37,126 nucleotides of DNA from Acidobacteriota bacterium (GTDB lineage Bacteria; Acidobacteriota; Aminicenantia; Aminicenantales; Saccharicenantaceae), in contig JAQURD010000015.1 in assembly GCA_028749115.1 (NCBI GenBank), forward strand, positions 1-37,126, in the 5' to 3' direction. The notes beneath the pieces were generated by a model. The model saw only the letters and a list, made by a program, of their open reading frames with translations, searched no databases and was not told where the DNA came from. A program made the position numbers and the translations under genes. Every line of letters starts with the position of its first letter. Position 1 is the first letter of the stretch. Shown here piece by piece: positions 1 to 8,443 of the stretch.

Positions 1-165
1 CCGCCTCAGGAAGTGCAGAAACCAAAGCTTGATTATATGAGCACTTTTCTATCCCGTGATACATCACCGCTTGGTCTTAAAGAAGACCAGGAGATCCGTC
101 AAATTTTGAAGCAATCCCGGGCAAAATGGATGGTACGGGCTGGTTTCAGATATATCCTCCATTAA
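1..165 (+). CDS. C-terminal fragment of an unidentified protein (cut by window edge)
   Basis: Frame 1 is open from the first base to a TAA at 163-165, giving the last 54 residues of a protein whose start lies outside the window. The fragment is charged and polar and ends AKWMVRAGFRYILH. The alternating hydrophobic/aromatic ending resembles the final beta strand of outer-membrane barrels such as TonB-dependent receptors, but the fragment is too short to assign and this is only a guess. It is followed by AT-rich DNA with a promoter for the kinase gene, so the two genes are probably separate transcription units. Confidence 0.5.
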   Translation, partial: PPQEVQKPKLDYMSTFLSRDTSPLGLKEDQEIRQILKQSRAKWMVRAGFRYILH

Positions 166-179
166 TTTTTTTTGGATTC

Positions 180-208
180 TTGATTCATTTTTTTGGATTT
201 ACTATACT
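180..208 (+). promoter_or_regulatory. sigma70-type promoter for the kinase/regulator operon
   Basis: TTGATT (180-185) and TATACT (203-208) are separated by 17 bases. Transcription would start near 215. A TTG codon at 193 lies inside this promoter, which argues against it as the start of the kinase and for the ATG at 232 with its GAGGG ribosome site. Confidence 0.5.
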
Positions 209-231
209 TTTATCATGATGAGGGCGGACTT

Positions 232-3087
232 ATGAAGAGATCCCCCGGTTTCTATGCGGTTTTGTTGAGTGTTATACTGCTGACCATTCTGGGCTTTATC
301 AATATTTCCCGCAAGCTGGCCTGGAAAGAACCAAATGATGGTGTTACCTGGGTGGACGGGCCAAACGGCCTAATCGCCAAAAGAATCGATGAAAACAGCC
401 CGGCATATTTATCCGGTATCAAACCCGGCGACATTCTGTTTTCCATAAACAACAATCCAATCAGAAACCGGATTGAATATGTTAAAATGCTCTGGCTGCT
501 GGATCACCTGGAGCAAAAGGCGCTTTATCAAATAGGCAGAGAGGGAGCAATCCTGGCTCCTTCCTTTTATCTAGAAAAAAAAGGGGTTAGCTCTGCTTAC
601 GTCTATCTGATGCTTCTCGGATTAACAACTCTGGCTATCAGTCTGATCGTTTTTATCAATTCCCGAAGGCAATTTTCCAGTCCTTATTTATTTTTTTATT
701 TAGTCCTGTTCTCTCTATACTCATTGTATGTTTTTTCTCCAACCGGCCAGATGGACTGGCTTGATCAAATATTTTTCTGGCTGGACAAAGTGGCCATCGT
801 TGCCTTTCCACCTCTTCTCTTAAATTTCTTTTTTATTTTCCCTCAAAAAAAAAGAATCATTTATCACCGGCGGCTTCTGGCTCTATTTTATTTGCCCGGG
901 CTTTCTTTGCTTTTGTTTAATATTGGCCTGATGGTCGTCTTCCAGGAAAAATTGAGTGACGCCAGAATACTTAGCTATCAGAAAATTCTGGGAAAAGGCG
1001 AATTAGCTCATCTGGCGGCCTATAGTCTTATAGCCCTGTCCATGATAGTTTATGATGCCATCACCACCAGGAATTTATATATCAAAAATCAGCTTAAGTG
1101 GATAGCGGGAGGTCTCGGACTCGGCGCTCTTCCTTTTTCCGCTTTTTATGTTTTTCCGTTTTTACTTAGCGCCCTGCCTTCATCAGCCGGACAGTTCAGC
1201 GTTCTGTTCCAGATTTTTGTTCCGGTTACTCTGGCATATTCAATCTCCCGCTACCGGTTAATGGACTTTGAAGTCCTGGTTAAAAAGGGCATTACTCTGA
1301 TTATTTCTTTTACTCTGATTGCTCTGGTTTATTTTCTGGTTAGCTCACAAGCACAGTTATTTTCTGAAAACAGGCTAAATGCTATTTTACTTGGTTTGCT
1401 GGCAATTATTCTGGGAGCTACTCTGTTTACTCCACTGTCCGAGATGGTCCAAACCCTGGTTGACCGGGTCATCTACAGGCGAAGCTATGAATACCGCCGG
1501 ACTCTGATGCTCATTTCCAGCCAGTTGAGCCGGGAAAGAAATCTTGATCGCCTGGCCAGTTATCTGGCTGAAACTATCTCCAAGGCTCTTTCGCTCAAAA
1601 AATTTGGGCTTTTCCTGACCCGTGAAGGGAAAATAGACGAATTTTATCTCCTGCATTCGGCTGGTGAACCTCTACTGACCAGTCCTGTGCTTAAGTTAAA
1701 TTCAGCCGAGAGGCAGGAATTGCAAAAAGCAGAATTCATATCATTCTTGCCTGGCTCTGAATCATCCTCACCACTGGAGATTTTTACCTCGCTTAAAGAA
1801 AAAGGACTTAATAATCTATTGCCGCTTAAGCTTGAAAATAGAATTCTTGGATTTTTAGCTCTCGGGGACAAAGTTGACGGCTCTGGCCTTTCAGGTGAAG
1901 ACAGGGAATTGCTTAAAACAATTTCACCTTCAGTCACCCTGGCTTTAGAAAATGCTTATCTCTATAATCAAGAGATAATCCGCTCCCAGGAGCTGCAGCG
2001 CCTTAAGGATTACAGCGATAATATCATTGAGAGCCTGACAGTTGGTGTGGCTGTAATTGATGAGAGCGGTAAGATTATTGGCTGGAACAGGATTCTGGAA
2101 CAGCAATTTGGTCTCAGCCGTTCCCAGGTTTTAAACTGTCACCTGTCTGAGGTCATCGGCCTGGATAATTTCCGGGCTATTTTCCCTCCTGATACTCAAG
2201 CTGAATATCAGCTTCTAAGCGAAATTACTCTGACCGCCAATCAGGGTGAGAAAAAAATTTTTGATGTGGCCAGGACACCTTTGCTGGATAATCAGTTTCA
2301 AGCCTATGGAACGATTATCGTCTTTGAAGACATAACTGAGAAGATCAGGCTGCAGCAACAGATGCTAACCTCAGAAAAACTGGCCTCAATTGGCCTGCTC
2401 TCGGCCGGAGTAGCTCATGAGATAAATACACCGCTTACCGGTATTTCCAGCTATGTGCAAATACTTCAAAAAAAACTGACTGAAGCCAATTATCTTCAGA
2501 TTCTTCAAAAAATAGAAGCTCAAACAGAAAGGGTCAGCCGGATAGTAAAGAATCTATTGAGCTTTTCCCGCAATCCATCTGACCAGGCCTTTCACCGGGT
2601 TGAGCTAAAAGAGACACTGGAAGAAATTATTTCTCTTATTGACTACCGGCTAAAAAGTCTGAATATTACTCTTTCTTTAGACCTGAAACCCATAATGATT
2701 TATGCCCAGAGGGAGAAGCTACAGCAAGTTTTTATCAATATCATTCTTAATGCTCTGGATGCTATGCCTGGTGGCGGCCAGTTGACCATTCAGACTAAAC
2801 AGCAGGAAGACCGGGCTATAATCAAGATCACGGACACCGGCACGGGCATTAAGCCTGAACACCTGCCAAGGATCTTTGACCCATTTTTTACTACCAAAGG
2901 GTTGGGCAAAGGAACCGGCCTGGGTCTATCTATCAGTTTTGCCATCATCAGAGAACATGAAGGGCAGATACTGGTGGACAGCCAGGTCGGTCAGGGAACA
3001 ACTTTTGCTATCATTTTGCCCGGCAATTTGCCAGAAAAAAGCCTGAGGCAATCTCAACCGGAAGGAAATACTAATGAGCGAAAATAA
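232..3087 (+). CDS. Membrane sensor histidine kinase with PDZ, multi-TM, GAF and PAS domains
   Basis: Sensor kinase of a two-component system; it should autophosphorylate a histidine and pass phosphate to the NtrC-type regulator that follows. The 951 residues hold a first membrane helix (about 6-25), a PDZ-like domain (about 35-95, with SPAYLSGIKPGDILFSIN), a block of seven or so hydrophobic helices (about 130-400), a GAF region (about 420-580), a PAS domain (about 592-700), a HisKA box with VAHEINTPL (His729), and a HATPase domain with N box LNALDAMPGG, G1 DTGTGI and G2 GKGTGLGLS. All kinase motifs are intact. ATG at 232 was preferred over TTG at 193 because it has a GAGGG site and leaves the promoter outside the gene. 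The 3' end overlaps the regulator by 14 bp, so the two are translationally coupled. The PDZ domain would be extracytoplasmic; its ligand is unknown. Confidence 0.9.
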   Translation: MKRSPGFYAVLLSVILLTILGFINISRKLAWKEPNDGVTWVDGPNGLIAKRIDENSPAYLSGIKPGDILFSINNNPIRNRIEYVKMLWLLDHLEQKALYQIGREGAILAPSFYLEKKGVSSAYVYLMLLGLTTLAISLIVFINSRRQFSSPYLFFYLVLFSLYSLYVFSPTGQMDWLDQIFFWLDKVAIVAFPPLLLNFFFIFPQKKRIIYHRRLLALFYLPGLSLLLFNIGLMVVFQEKLSDARILSYQKILGKGELAHLAAYSLIALSMIVYDAITTRNLYIKNQLKWIAGGLGLGALPFSAFYVFPFLLSALPSSAGQFSVLFQIFVPVTLAYSISRYRLMDFEVLVKKGITLIISFTLIALVYFLVSSQAQLFSENRLNAILLGLLAIILGATLFTPLSEMVQTLVDRVIYRRSYEYRRTLMLISSQLSRERNLDRLASYLAETISKALSLKKFGLFLTREGKIDEFYLLHSAGEPLLTSPVLKLNSAERQELQKAEFISFLPGSESSSPLEIFTSLKEKGLNNLLPLKLENRILGFLALGDKVDGSGLSGEDRELLKTISPSVTLALENAYLYNQEIIRSQELQRLKDYSDNIIESLTVGVAVIDESGKIIGWNRILEQQFGLSRSQVLNCHLSEVIGLDNFRAIFPPDTQAEYQLLSEITLTANQGEKKIFDVARTPLLDNQFQAYGTIIVFEDITEKIRLQQQMLTSEKLASIGLLSAGVAHEINTPLTGISSYVQILQKKLTEANYLQILQKIEAQTERVSRIVKNLLSFSRNPSDQAFHRVELKETLEEIISLIDYRLKSLNITLSLDLKPIMIYAQREKLQQVFINIILNALDAMPGGGQLTIQTKQQEDRAIIKITDTGTGIKPEHLPRIFDPFFTTKGLGKGTGLGLSISFAIIREHEGQILVDSQVGQGTTFAIILPGNLPEKSLRQSQPEGNTNERK

Positions 3088-4459
3088 TAAGCTTGTCATT
3101 CACCTCATCGATGATGAGCCTGTAATTCATGATGTCCTGGGACAGTTACTCAAGTCTGAGGGTTATCAGGTTGAAATTTCAGTCTCGGGAGAAGAAGCTC
3201 TGACCAAAATTCCGCACCAGAGGTTTGACCTGACACTGCTTGACCTGTTGATGCCGGGGATGGATGGCCTGGAAGTCTTAAAACAGATAAGAAGAGTTGA
3301 TCCAGAAGCCTTGGTCATCATAATTACTGCTTATGCCTCAGTTGAATCTGCTCTAACCGCCATGAAAATGGGGGCCTATGACTATATTCAGAAACCATTT
3401 AAAAATGATGAGTTGCTGATGACTATTTCCAGAGCTCTTGAGCATCGCTGTCTGCAACTGGAAAATATCAGGCTTCAAGACGAATTGAAAAAGAAGTTTA
3501 GTTTTGAAAACATTATCGGTAAAAGTCAGCCTATGTTAAATGTTTTTGAACTCATCAAGGCTGCAGCTCCAACCCGTTCAACTCTACTTATTCAAGGAGA
3601 AAGCGGCACGGGTAAAGAACTGGTAGCCAGGGCTATCCATGCAAACTCAGATCGGGCCAAGCAACCATTTATTGTGGTTAATAGCGGCTCCCTGCCACCG
3701 GATCTCCTGGAAAGTCATCTTTTCGGTCATGTTAAGGGTGCTTTCACTGGAGCAGTGGTGGACAAAAAGGGGCTGTTTGAAGCAGCCGACAGGGGAACGA
3801 TATTTTTTGATGAAATTTCATCAGTCGGTCTCGAAACCCAGGTGAAACTTCTACGTGTTATGCAGGACAGGGAATTCATGCGTCTCGGCGGCACGAGGAC
3901 AATCAAAGTTGATGTCAGAATTATTGCTGCCACCAATACCGACCTGGAAGAACTGATAGAGCAAAAGGCCTTTCGTAAGGATCTTTATTACCGGTTAAAT
4001 GTCATCAAAATCGAGTTGCCGCCACTCAGGGAGAGAAAAGAAGATATTCCTCTTCTGGTCAGGCATTTTATTGACCTTTATAATAAGGAAAATAAAAAGG
4101 AAATTGAAGGAGTGAGCGAAGAAGTTATGGAGATCCTGATGGATTACGACTGGCCAGGCAATGTTCGCGAACTGGAAAATGTTCTGGAACGGGCAGTGGT
4201 CTTAAGCCGGTCAAAAATAGTCACCCGGGAAGCTCTGCCAGCTTTTCTGATCAATAGCGGACAGCCGGTCTTCAGGGAAATTGGCGAAGATAATCTCAAT
4301 CTGAAGTTAAAAACACTTGACTATCAGAAAAAGCTTATTTTGAGTGCCCTGAAAAAATCTAACGGTATTCAGAAACAGGCAGCCTACCTGCTCGGGCTAA
4401 AGCCAACTACTCTGAACGAAATGATCAAGCGACTTGGCATTGATATAGATTCTCTATAA
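3074..4459 (+). CDS. NtrC-family sigma54-dependent response regulator
   Basis: Activator that uses ATP hydrolysis to open sigma54-RNA polymerase complexes. The 461 residues contain a receiver domain with acidic pair D13/D14, phospho-acceptor D57, T85 and K107; an AAA+ domain with Walker A GESGTGKE (175-182), the sigma54-contacting loop GAFTGA (222-227) and Walker B FFDE (D246/E247); and a Fis-type helix-turn-helix at about 420-455. The intact GAFTGA loop means it should be a genuine sigma54 activator rather than a sigma70-type degenerate relative. It overlaps the kinase gene by 14 bp. Its targets are not shown directly, but sigma54-type promoters occur at 7159-7174, 21701-21716 and 28787-28802. 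It faces the M1 peptidase gene end to end, with only 23 bp between stops. Confidence 0.95.
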   Translation: MSENNKLVIHLIDDEPVIHDVLGQLLKSEGYQVEISVSGEEALTKIPHQRFDLTLLDLLMPGMDGLEVLKQIRRVDPEALVIIITAYASVESALTAMKMGAYDYIQKPFKNDELLMTISRALEHRCLQLENIRLQDELKKKFSFENIIGKSQPMLNVFELIKAAAPTRSTLLIQGESGTGKELVARAIHANSDRAKQPFIVVNSGSLPPDLLESHLFGHVKGAFTGAVVDKKGLFEAADRGTIFFDEISSVGLETQVKLLRVMQDREFMRLGGTRTIKVDVRIIAATNTDLEELIEQKAFRKDLYYRLNVIKIELPPLRERKEDIPLLVRHFIDLYNKENKKEIEGVSEEVMEILMDYDWPGNVRELENVLERAVVLSRSKIVTREALPAFLINSGQPVFREIGEDNLNLKLKTLDYQKKLILSALKKSNGIQKQAAYLLGLKPTTLNEMIKRLGIDIDSL

Positions 4460-4482
4460 AGACATAAACAGTGGCCGCTATC

Positions 4483-7062
4483 TTATTTGATACTCCCCGG
4501 CACCTGGTGACCGGGATTGACCTTAATCCCCTTTAGCTTACCGGGAAATTGCAGGTTGAAGGTTTGTTCCTGATCTTTAATTTTCAGAGTCTCAACAAAG
4601 TATCCCTGATCTGTTGAGACAACTATTCGCAGAGGAAAGAAGACTGGTTTTTTAAGCTGCGAAACCACAAGTTCCAGCCTGGAACTGTCTCCTTCCCTGG
4701 AAATTTTTTTCTTGATGGTAATTTCAGGCAGAGCCTCTGAATAAAACCAGTCCTGGAAAAATTGTTTTAAATTCAGGCCAGAGGTCTCTTCTAATGCCTG
4801 CCGGAAATCTGATGTCCTGGCAGACTTATAAAGATTTTTTTGATAAAAATTTTTTAAACCTTTAAAAAAGAGTTCTTCTCCCAGAAGATCTTTGAGCATA
4901 AACAGCGCCAGAGCGGCTCTATTGTAAACGATAGCCTGATAGCCTTTAAAATCAAAGCGGCTTAATCTTGCCCCCAGGATTACCGGCCCGAGGCTTGACT
5001 TCCTGTTTACCCATCTGGCTATTTTCCCCTGTATTTCTTCCAGTGCTTTTTGTCCATATTTTTTTTGCAGGTACAAGATAGCTGCAAACTGCGACAGCCC
5101 TTCAGTCAGCCAGATATCACGATAAGAGGCATAAGTAATCCCGTGACCCCACCATTGATGAGCCATTTCATGGGCCAGATAGTAGCCTTCCCAGTAAGAT
5201 AAATCAACCGGACTATCAGGCTTAACTTTTGAAGGACTTGTTTCTATCCCGGGCTGGTTCTCATTCAGCACAATGTAACCAGGCGGCGAGACCCCTCCCC
5301 CTGTCGGCCAGTACCTTCGCACCACTGAAAGATGCTCATAAGGAAAATGGCCAAATAGCCCCTCATAAAACTCAAAAATCCTTTTGGCCTCTTCCAGCAG
5401 GATGTTATGACCGCATGGCAGGTCTATTGTCTCAAAATATTCAAGTTCAACCACGCCTGATATTTTCCGCCCGGGTTTGAGATGCCCCACAAAAAAACTG
5501 ATATATTTTACTGGCACTCGCCCTTCATAAATATAGACATAATTGCCCGGTACGGTTTTTTCGGATAAACCATCTTGCCTGGTAAGCAGCTGTTTATCAA
5601 CCAGGCGGCCGCTGGCCAGCCCATAACAATCATCAGGGATGAACAACTTCAACTTAAAAGTAAAATAATTTTTTTTGGCTGGCGCCGGATACCAATTTGA
5701 TGACTGAGTGAATAAATAACTTTCTTTATAAGAAGTTTTTATATAGGTACGAGTCTGTTGACCGGCAACAGCATCGTCCAATGGAGGTGGGGGCACAATT
5801 TTCCCCTGATAAGAAATATAAATAGAAACAGCCTGACCCTTTTTAGCTCCTTCAGTTAGATAAACATAAAGAAATTTTCTCAACCGGTCCCGGGTGTAGT
5901 AGAGTTGCCTGTTTTGATTGTCAAGAATTTCCCTGATTTGAAGTTCAGGATTAAGCACTAACTGCAGACCTTCCAGATTATCGGTAGCTGAGATCAATTT
6001 CAATTCGGCCCTGGCTGACATAAAATGGGTAGCAGGATTGTAGCTTACCTCTATCTCGTAATCTTTAATTTCAGATTTTTCTCCGAACTGGATAAACATT
6101 TTTTTCAGGCCGGCTTCTTCTTCGGCAGGAGAATAGCTGTTCAACAGCCAGTTCCGTTTTCGATCCAGAAAAACGATCTCTTCTTCGGCAAAAGGAGAAA
6201 AAGCATAGGTAAATTCTTCATTCTGGACTGTCTGCATATCCACAACTGTTTCATCTGATTGAGGCATAAATGTCAGCAGCTCTTCAGTCAGAGAATTTTC
6301 AACAGTAAAAGATCTGGGATAATTTCTGGCAAAGATTGAGGCCACCAGCTTGTCATCAGCCTGGTTCCCGGCTTCTCGCTTAAAAGAAGTAATTTCATAA
6401 TTTAAATTGGTTTTAAGGAAATCAGGAGAGGCCCGGACATAAACAGAAGACAGGCTGGTTTCGAAATAAGGTTTTTTAAATCTCTTTTGTAGTTGGTTTC
6501 TTTCAATTTCATCGGAGGGACGGAATATTACCTTTCCCTGGCCGATTATGATCATAGCTGTATTGGTCTCAGGCAGATTGTCGAGAAAAACCCGGGCCCG
6601 GCTGAAGGTGACGGTCAGATCTTGTTGAGTCAAACTGAGATTTTTAACCGGGAAGTTGCTTTTCCCCGGAAAGTGCAGGCGATAAAGCCGGGGCGAACTC
6701 TGTATGACTTTTTTGTCAGTAATAATCAGGCTGGAATCACTTATCTCATAGATAATCTGCCAGATCTCAATGGTGGCTGAAAACTGATTCCTAAACATTA
6801 TCTGGAAAAAAGCCAGGTTTTGGCCAGAAATTTCGCGGCTTTGACCAGAGAAGAAAACTGACACCGATTCATATCCATAGGTTTTAAAATATTCAGTCAA
6901 ACTGTCTTTTTCATTCTGACGAAGTTCTGGACTGAATAAACTTAAATAGTCTTCAAACTCGAGGTGCTCAAGATATATTTTTATTGGCCGGAGATGTGAA
7001 GGGAATTCTGTTTGATCCGTCCAGGAATTAACCGGCAGGCAAAAAACTAAAATTACCATCAA
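4483..7062 (-). CDS. Exported M1-family zinc aminopeptidase with long N-terminal extension
   Basis: Zinc metallopeptidase of the M1 (gluzincin) family, expected to trim N-terminal residues from peptides outside the cytoplasm. The zinc site is complete: HEMAH (H631, E632, H635) and, 18 residues on, E654 in LTEGLS. A hydrophobic N terminus ending near VNSW looks like a signal peptide. The first 300 or so residues match nothing I recognise; the M1-type beta region begins near 315. The exopeptidase motif usually written GAMEN is altered here to VLNENQ. The start is uncertain: TTG 7062 and ATG 7059 lack a good ribosome site, whereas AAGAGGAG at 7101-7108 precedes a TTG (7094-7092) that is out of frame. 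Seventeen upstream in-frame codons include a Lys-Lys pair typical of signal peptides. A sigma54-type promoter lies at 7159-7174. Confidence 0.88.
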   Translation of the reverse strand: MMVILVFCLPVNSWTDQTEFPSHLRPIKIYLEHLEFEDYLSLFSPELRQNEKDSLTEYFKTYGYESVSVFFSGQSREISGQNLAFFQIMFRNQFSATIEIWQIIYEISDSSLIITDKKVIQSSPRLYRLHFPGKSNFPVKNLSLTQQDLTVTFSRARVFLDNLPETNTAMIIIGQGKVIFRPSDEIERNQLQKRFKKPYFETSLSSVYVRASPDFLKTNLNYEITSFKREAGNQADDKLVASIFARNYPRSFTVENSLTEELLTFMPQSDETVVDMQTVQNEEFTYAFSPFAEEEIVFLDRKRNWLLNSYSPAEEEAGLKKMFIQFGEKSEIKDYEIEVSYNPATHFMSARAELKLISATDNLEGLQLVLNPELQIREILDNQNRQLYYTRDRLRKFLYVYLTEGAKKGQAVSIYISYQGKIVPPPPLDDAVAGQQTRTYIKTSYKESYLFTQSSNWYPAPAKKNYFTFKLKLFIPDDCYGLASGRLVDKQLLTRQDGLSEKTVPGNYVYIYEGRVPVKYISFFVGHLKPGRKISGVVELEYFETIDLPCGHNILLEEAKRIFEFYEGLFGHFPYEHLSVVRRYWPTGGGVSPPGYIVLNENQPGIETSPSKVKPDSPVDLSYWEGYYLAHEMAHQWWGHGITYASYRDIWLTEGLSQFAAILYLQKKYGQKALEEIQGKIARWVNRKSSLGPVILGARLSRFDFKGYQAIVYNRAALALFMLKDLLGEELFFKGLKNFYQKNLYKSARTSDFRQALEETSGLNLKQFFQDWFYSEALPEITIKKKISREGDSSRLELVVSQLKKPVFFPLRIVVSTDQGYFVETLKIKDQEQTFNLQFPGKLKGIKVNPGHQVPGSIK

Positions 7063-7158
7063 GCCTAACGGCTCAATAGCTTTTTTTACCCCAAGCGAAT
7101 CTCCTCTTATATATTATTATAGCTCTATAACAGCCCTAATTACTATCACCCGGGTTCA

Positions 7159-7174
7159 AGCAATTTTTGTGCCA
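7159..7174 (-). promoter_or_regulatory. sigma54 (-24/-12) promoter for the M1 peptidase
   Basis: Read on the minus strand this is TGGCACAAAAATTGCT. It fits the sigma54 consensus TGGCAYRNNNNTTGCW at every defined position, with GG and GC ten bases apart. Transcription would begin near 7148, leaving a leader of about 85 bases with a strong AAGAGGAG ribosome site at 7101-7108. No promoter activity is shown; the call rests on the motif, its position and an NtrC-type activator gene nearby. Confidence 0.65.
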
Positions 7175-7289
7175 GCAGACGGGCTAAAACTGGATAATCA
7201 AAGAATGAGATCAATAGCTAATCAGGCAGGACATAATAAAAAAAGATCTACCGGGCGTGAAAAGACTCATTAAACAGGGGTTAATCACA

Positions 7290-7302
7290 CCTGATGTTCA
7301 GG
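7290..7302. repeat. Small palindrome CCTGA-N3-TCAGG
   Basis: Perfect 5-bp arms with a 3-base centre, in the gap between the decarboxylase stop (7327) and the M1 gene. On RNA it could be a weak 3' hairpin for the decarboxylase transcript, but no U-run follows. It sits about 148 bp upstream of the predicted sigma54 start, a distance at which activator sites are usual. Its sequence differs from the palindrome at 21540-21559. Confidence 0.3.
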
Positions 7303-7326
7303 AATTTTACAGGGGGAAAAATATTT

Positions 7327-7788
7327 TTACACTTCAGGTTGAGATTTTGATCCTTCTTTATCCTTTTTTTCTTTTTTTAGATATTCTTCCCAGGTGACAA
7401 AGCTGTGATAGAAAATAGCATCCCCTTCGTCAATACCTCTGGTAATTTCAGTAATATGTGAAGTCGTGGCCCCGAAGGCTTCGACAGCATAAATGACTGC
7501 CTTCTCCGGGTCATTGCTGTTGCCGCAGGTATAAATATCAAGCGCCCCGTATCTCATCTCTGGCCAGGTATGAGTCGAAATGTGAGATTCAGAAATTACC
7601 ACCACACCGCTCACGCCGTTGGGAGGAAATTTGCTGAAAGAAATGGCCCAGACCTTAGAACCGGCAATTTCCGCTGCCTTAACCAGGATTTGCTGGACTT
7701 TTTCTATACTCCCGATGATCTTAGGGTCACAACCCGACGCTTCAACAATATAATGATGGCCAATAGTGGAATGCAACTCTTTAGTCAT
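7327..7788 (-). CDS. speD: S-adenosylmethionine decarboxylase proenzyme (short bacterial type)
   Basis: Pyruvoyl enzyme that decarboxylates S-adenosylmethionine to supply aminopropyl groups for spermidine. The proenzyme (153 residues) cuts itself between E67 and S68 in the motif ISESHISTHTWPE; S68 becomes the pyruvoyl group. H73 and the catalytic acid C88 (IYTCG) are in place, and the core closely follows the Thermotoga-type SpeH. It is somewhat longer than the usual 120-130 residues because of a charged lysine-rich tail (from about 135). The ATG at 7788 has a GGAGG site. It has its own strong promoter (7819-7846) although the Lrp gene lies just upstream on the same strand. No spermidine synthase or arginine decarboxylase is in the window. 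Confidence 0.95.
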   Translation of the reverse strand: MTKELHSTIGHHYIVEASGCDPKIIGSIEKVQQILVKAAEIAGSKVWAISFSKFPPNGVSGVVVISESHISTHTWPEMRYGALDIYTCGNSNDPEKAVIYAVEAFGATTSHITEITRGIDEGDAIFYHSFVTWEEYLKKEKKDKEGSKSQPEV

Positions 7789-7818
7789 TCAATTCCTCCA
7801 TTTTAAATTGACACCCTG

Positions 7819-7846
7819 ATTATGGCACAAATGCCTTTCCTGTCAA
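7819..7846 (-). promoter_or_regulatory. sigma70-type promoter for the decarboxylase, with possible operator
   Basis: On the minus strand: TTGACA (7841-7846), 16 bases, CATAAT (7819-7824). The -35 is perfect and the -10 is 5 of 6. The spacer and -10 edge contain GGCA-N4-TGCC (7824-7835), an inverted repeat that could bind a repressor; that use is inference. Confidence 0.6.
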
Positions 7847-7864
7847 CAATTATCACCGGGAGGA

Positions 7865-8305
7865 TTAAAGCGGTAATCTCGACTCATTTTTGACCACATT
7901 AAGAACCAGATGGGTATCAGTCCGGTCAATGTACTTAAGAGACAGAATCTTTTTTATAAATTGATTCAAATCCTCCCGGTCGGCAAAGCAGCCGATCAAA
8001 ACCGAATCCCAGTCGCCGGTGACATCAAAGACAGCCATCACTCGCCGATCCAGAGCTATTTTTTTTTGTGTTTCCAGTAATTTGCCCTGCGAGATGCGGA
8101 GATTGATAACAGCCATCAGGCTAAAACCAAAATATTCGGGATTGACAAGAGGGATATAACCTTTGATCGCCCCGGTTTTTTCCAGCCTTTTAATGGTTTT
8201 AATGACGGCCGTAACTGATAAGCCAGTTTCCCTGGCTATTTCCCGGTAGCTCTGCCTGGCATTCTGGTTAAGACTGCTGACAATTTGAAGCTCGGTCTTA
8301 TTCAT
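7865..8305 (-). CDS. Lrp/AsnC-family transcriptional regulator
   Basis: DNA-binding feast/famine regulator, 146 residues, the normal size. The N-terminal winged helix-turn-helix spans about 5-55 (SYREIARETGLSVTAVIKTI) and the C-terminal RAM ligand-binding domain about 65-140, including GDWDSVLIG. Members bind an amino acid and assemble as octamers. The ATG at 8305 has a GGAGG ribosome site. It is divergent from glnA with 138 bp between the two starts, which suggests control of glnA, of itself, or of both; the ligand cannot be read from sequence. Confidence 0.93.
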   Translation of the reverse strand: MNKTELQIVSSLNQNARQSYREIARETGLSVTAVIKTIKRLEKTGAIKGYIPLVNPEYFGFSLMAVINLRISQGKLLETQKKIALDRRVMAVFDVTGDWDSVLIGCFADREDLNQFIKKILSLKYIDRTDTHLVLNVVKNESRLPL

Positions 8306-8340
8306 TATTTATCCTCCAGCCTTGGCCCAAACTTCCATAT

Positions 8341-8368
8341 TTGACAAACGTCATTTTTTATCTAAAAT
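8341..8368 (+). promoter_or_regulatory. sigma70-type promoter for glnA
   Basis: TTGACA (8341-8346), 16 bases, TAAAAT (8363-8368). Start of transcription near 8375, giving a leader of about 70 bases. The region between glnA and the Lrp gene is very AT-rich, as expected for a divergent regulatory region. I found no sigma54 motif here, unlike enterobacterial glnA. Confidence 0.6.
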
Positions 8369-8443
8369 AAGTTTAAATATTTATTATATTTTCGCCATTA
8401 TTATTACAATTATACTAACAATCGGATAGAAAGGAAAAGGGGA

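Noticed and set aside
193..231. Kinase start at TTG 193
   Set aside because: It lies between the -35 and -10 of a good promoter and has no ribosome site; ATG 232 has GAGGG.
7116..7121. TATAAT on the minus strand before the M1 gene
   Set aside because: No acceptable -35 at 16-18 bases; the sigma54 site nearby is much stronger.
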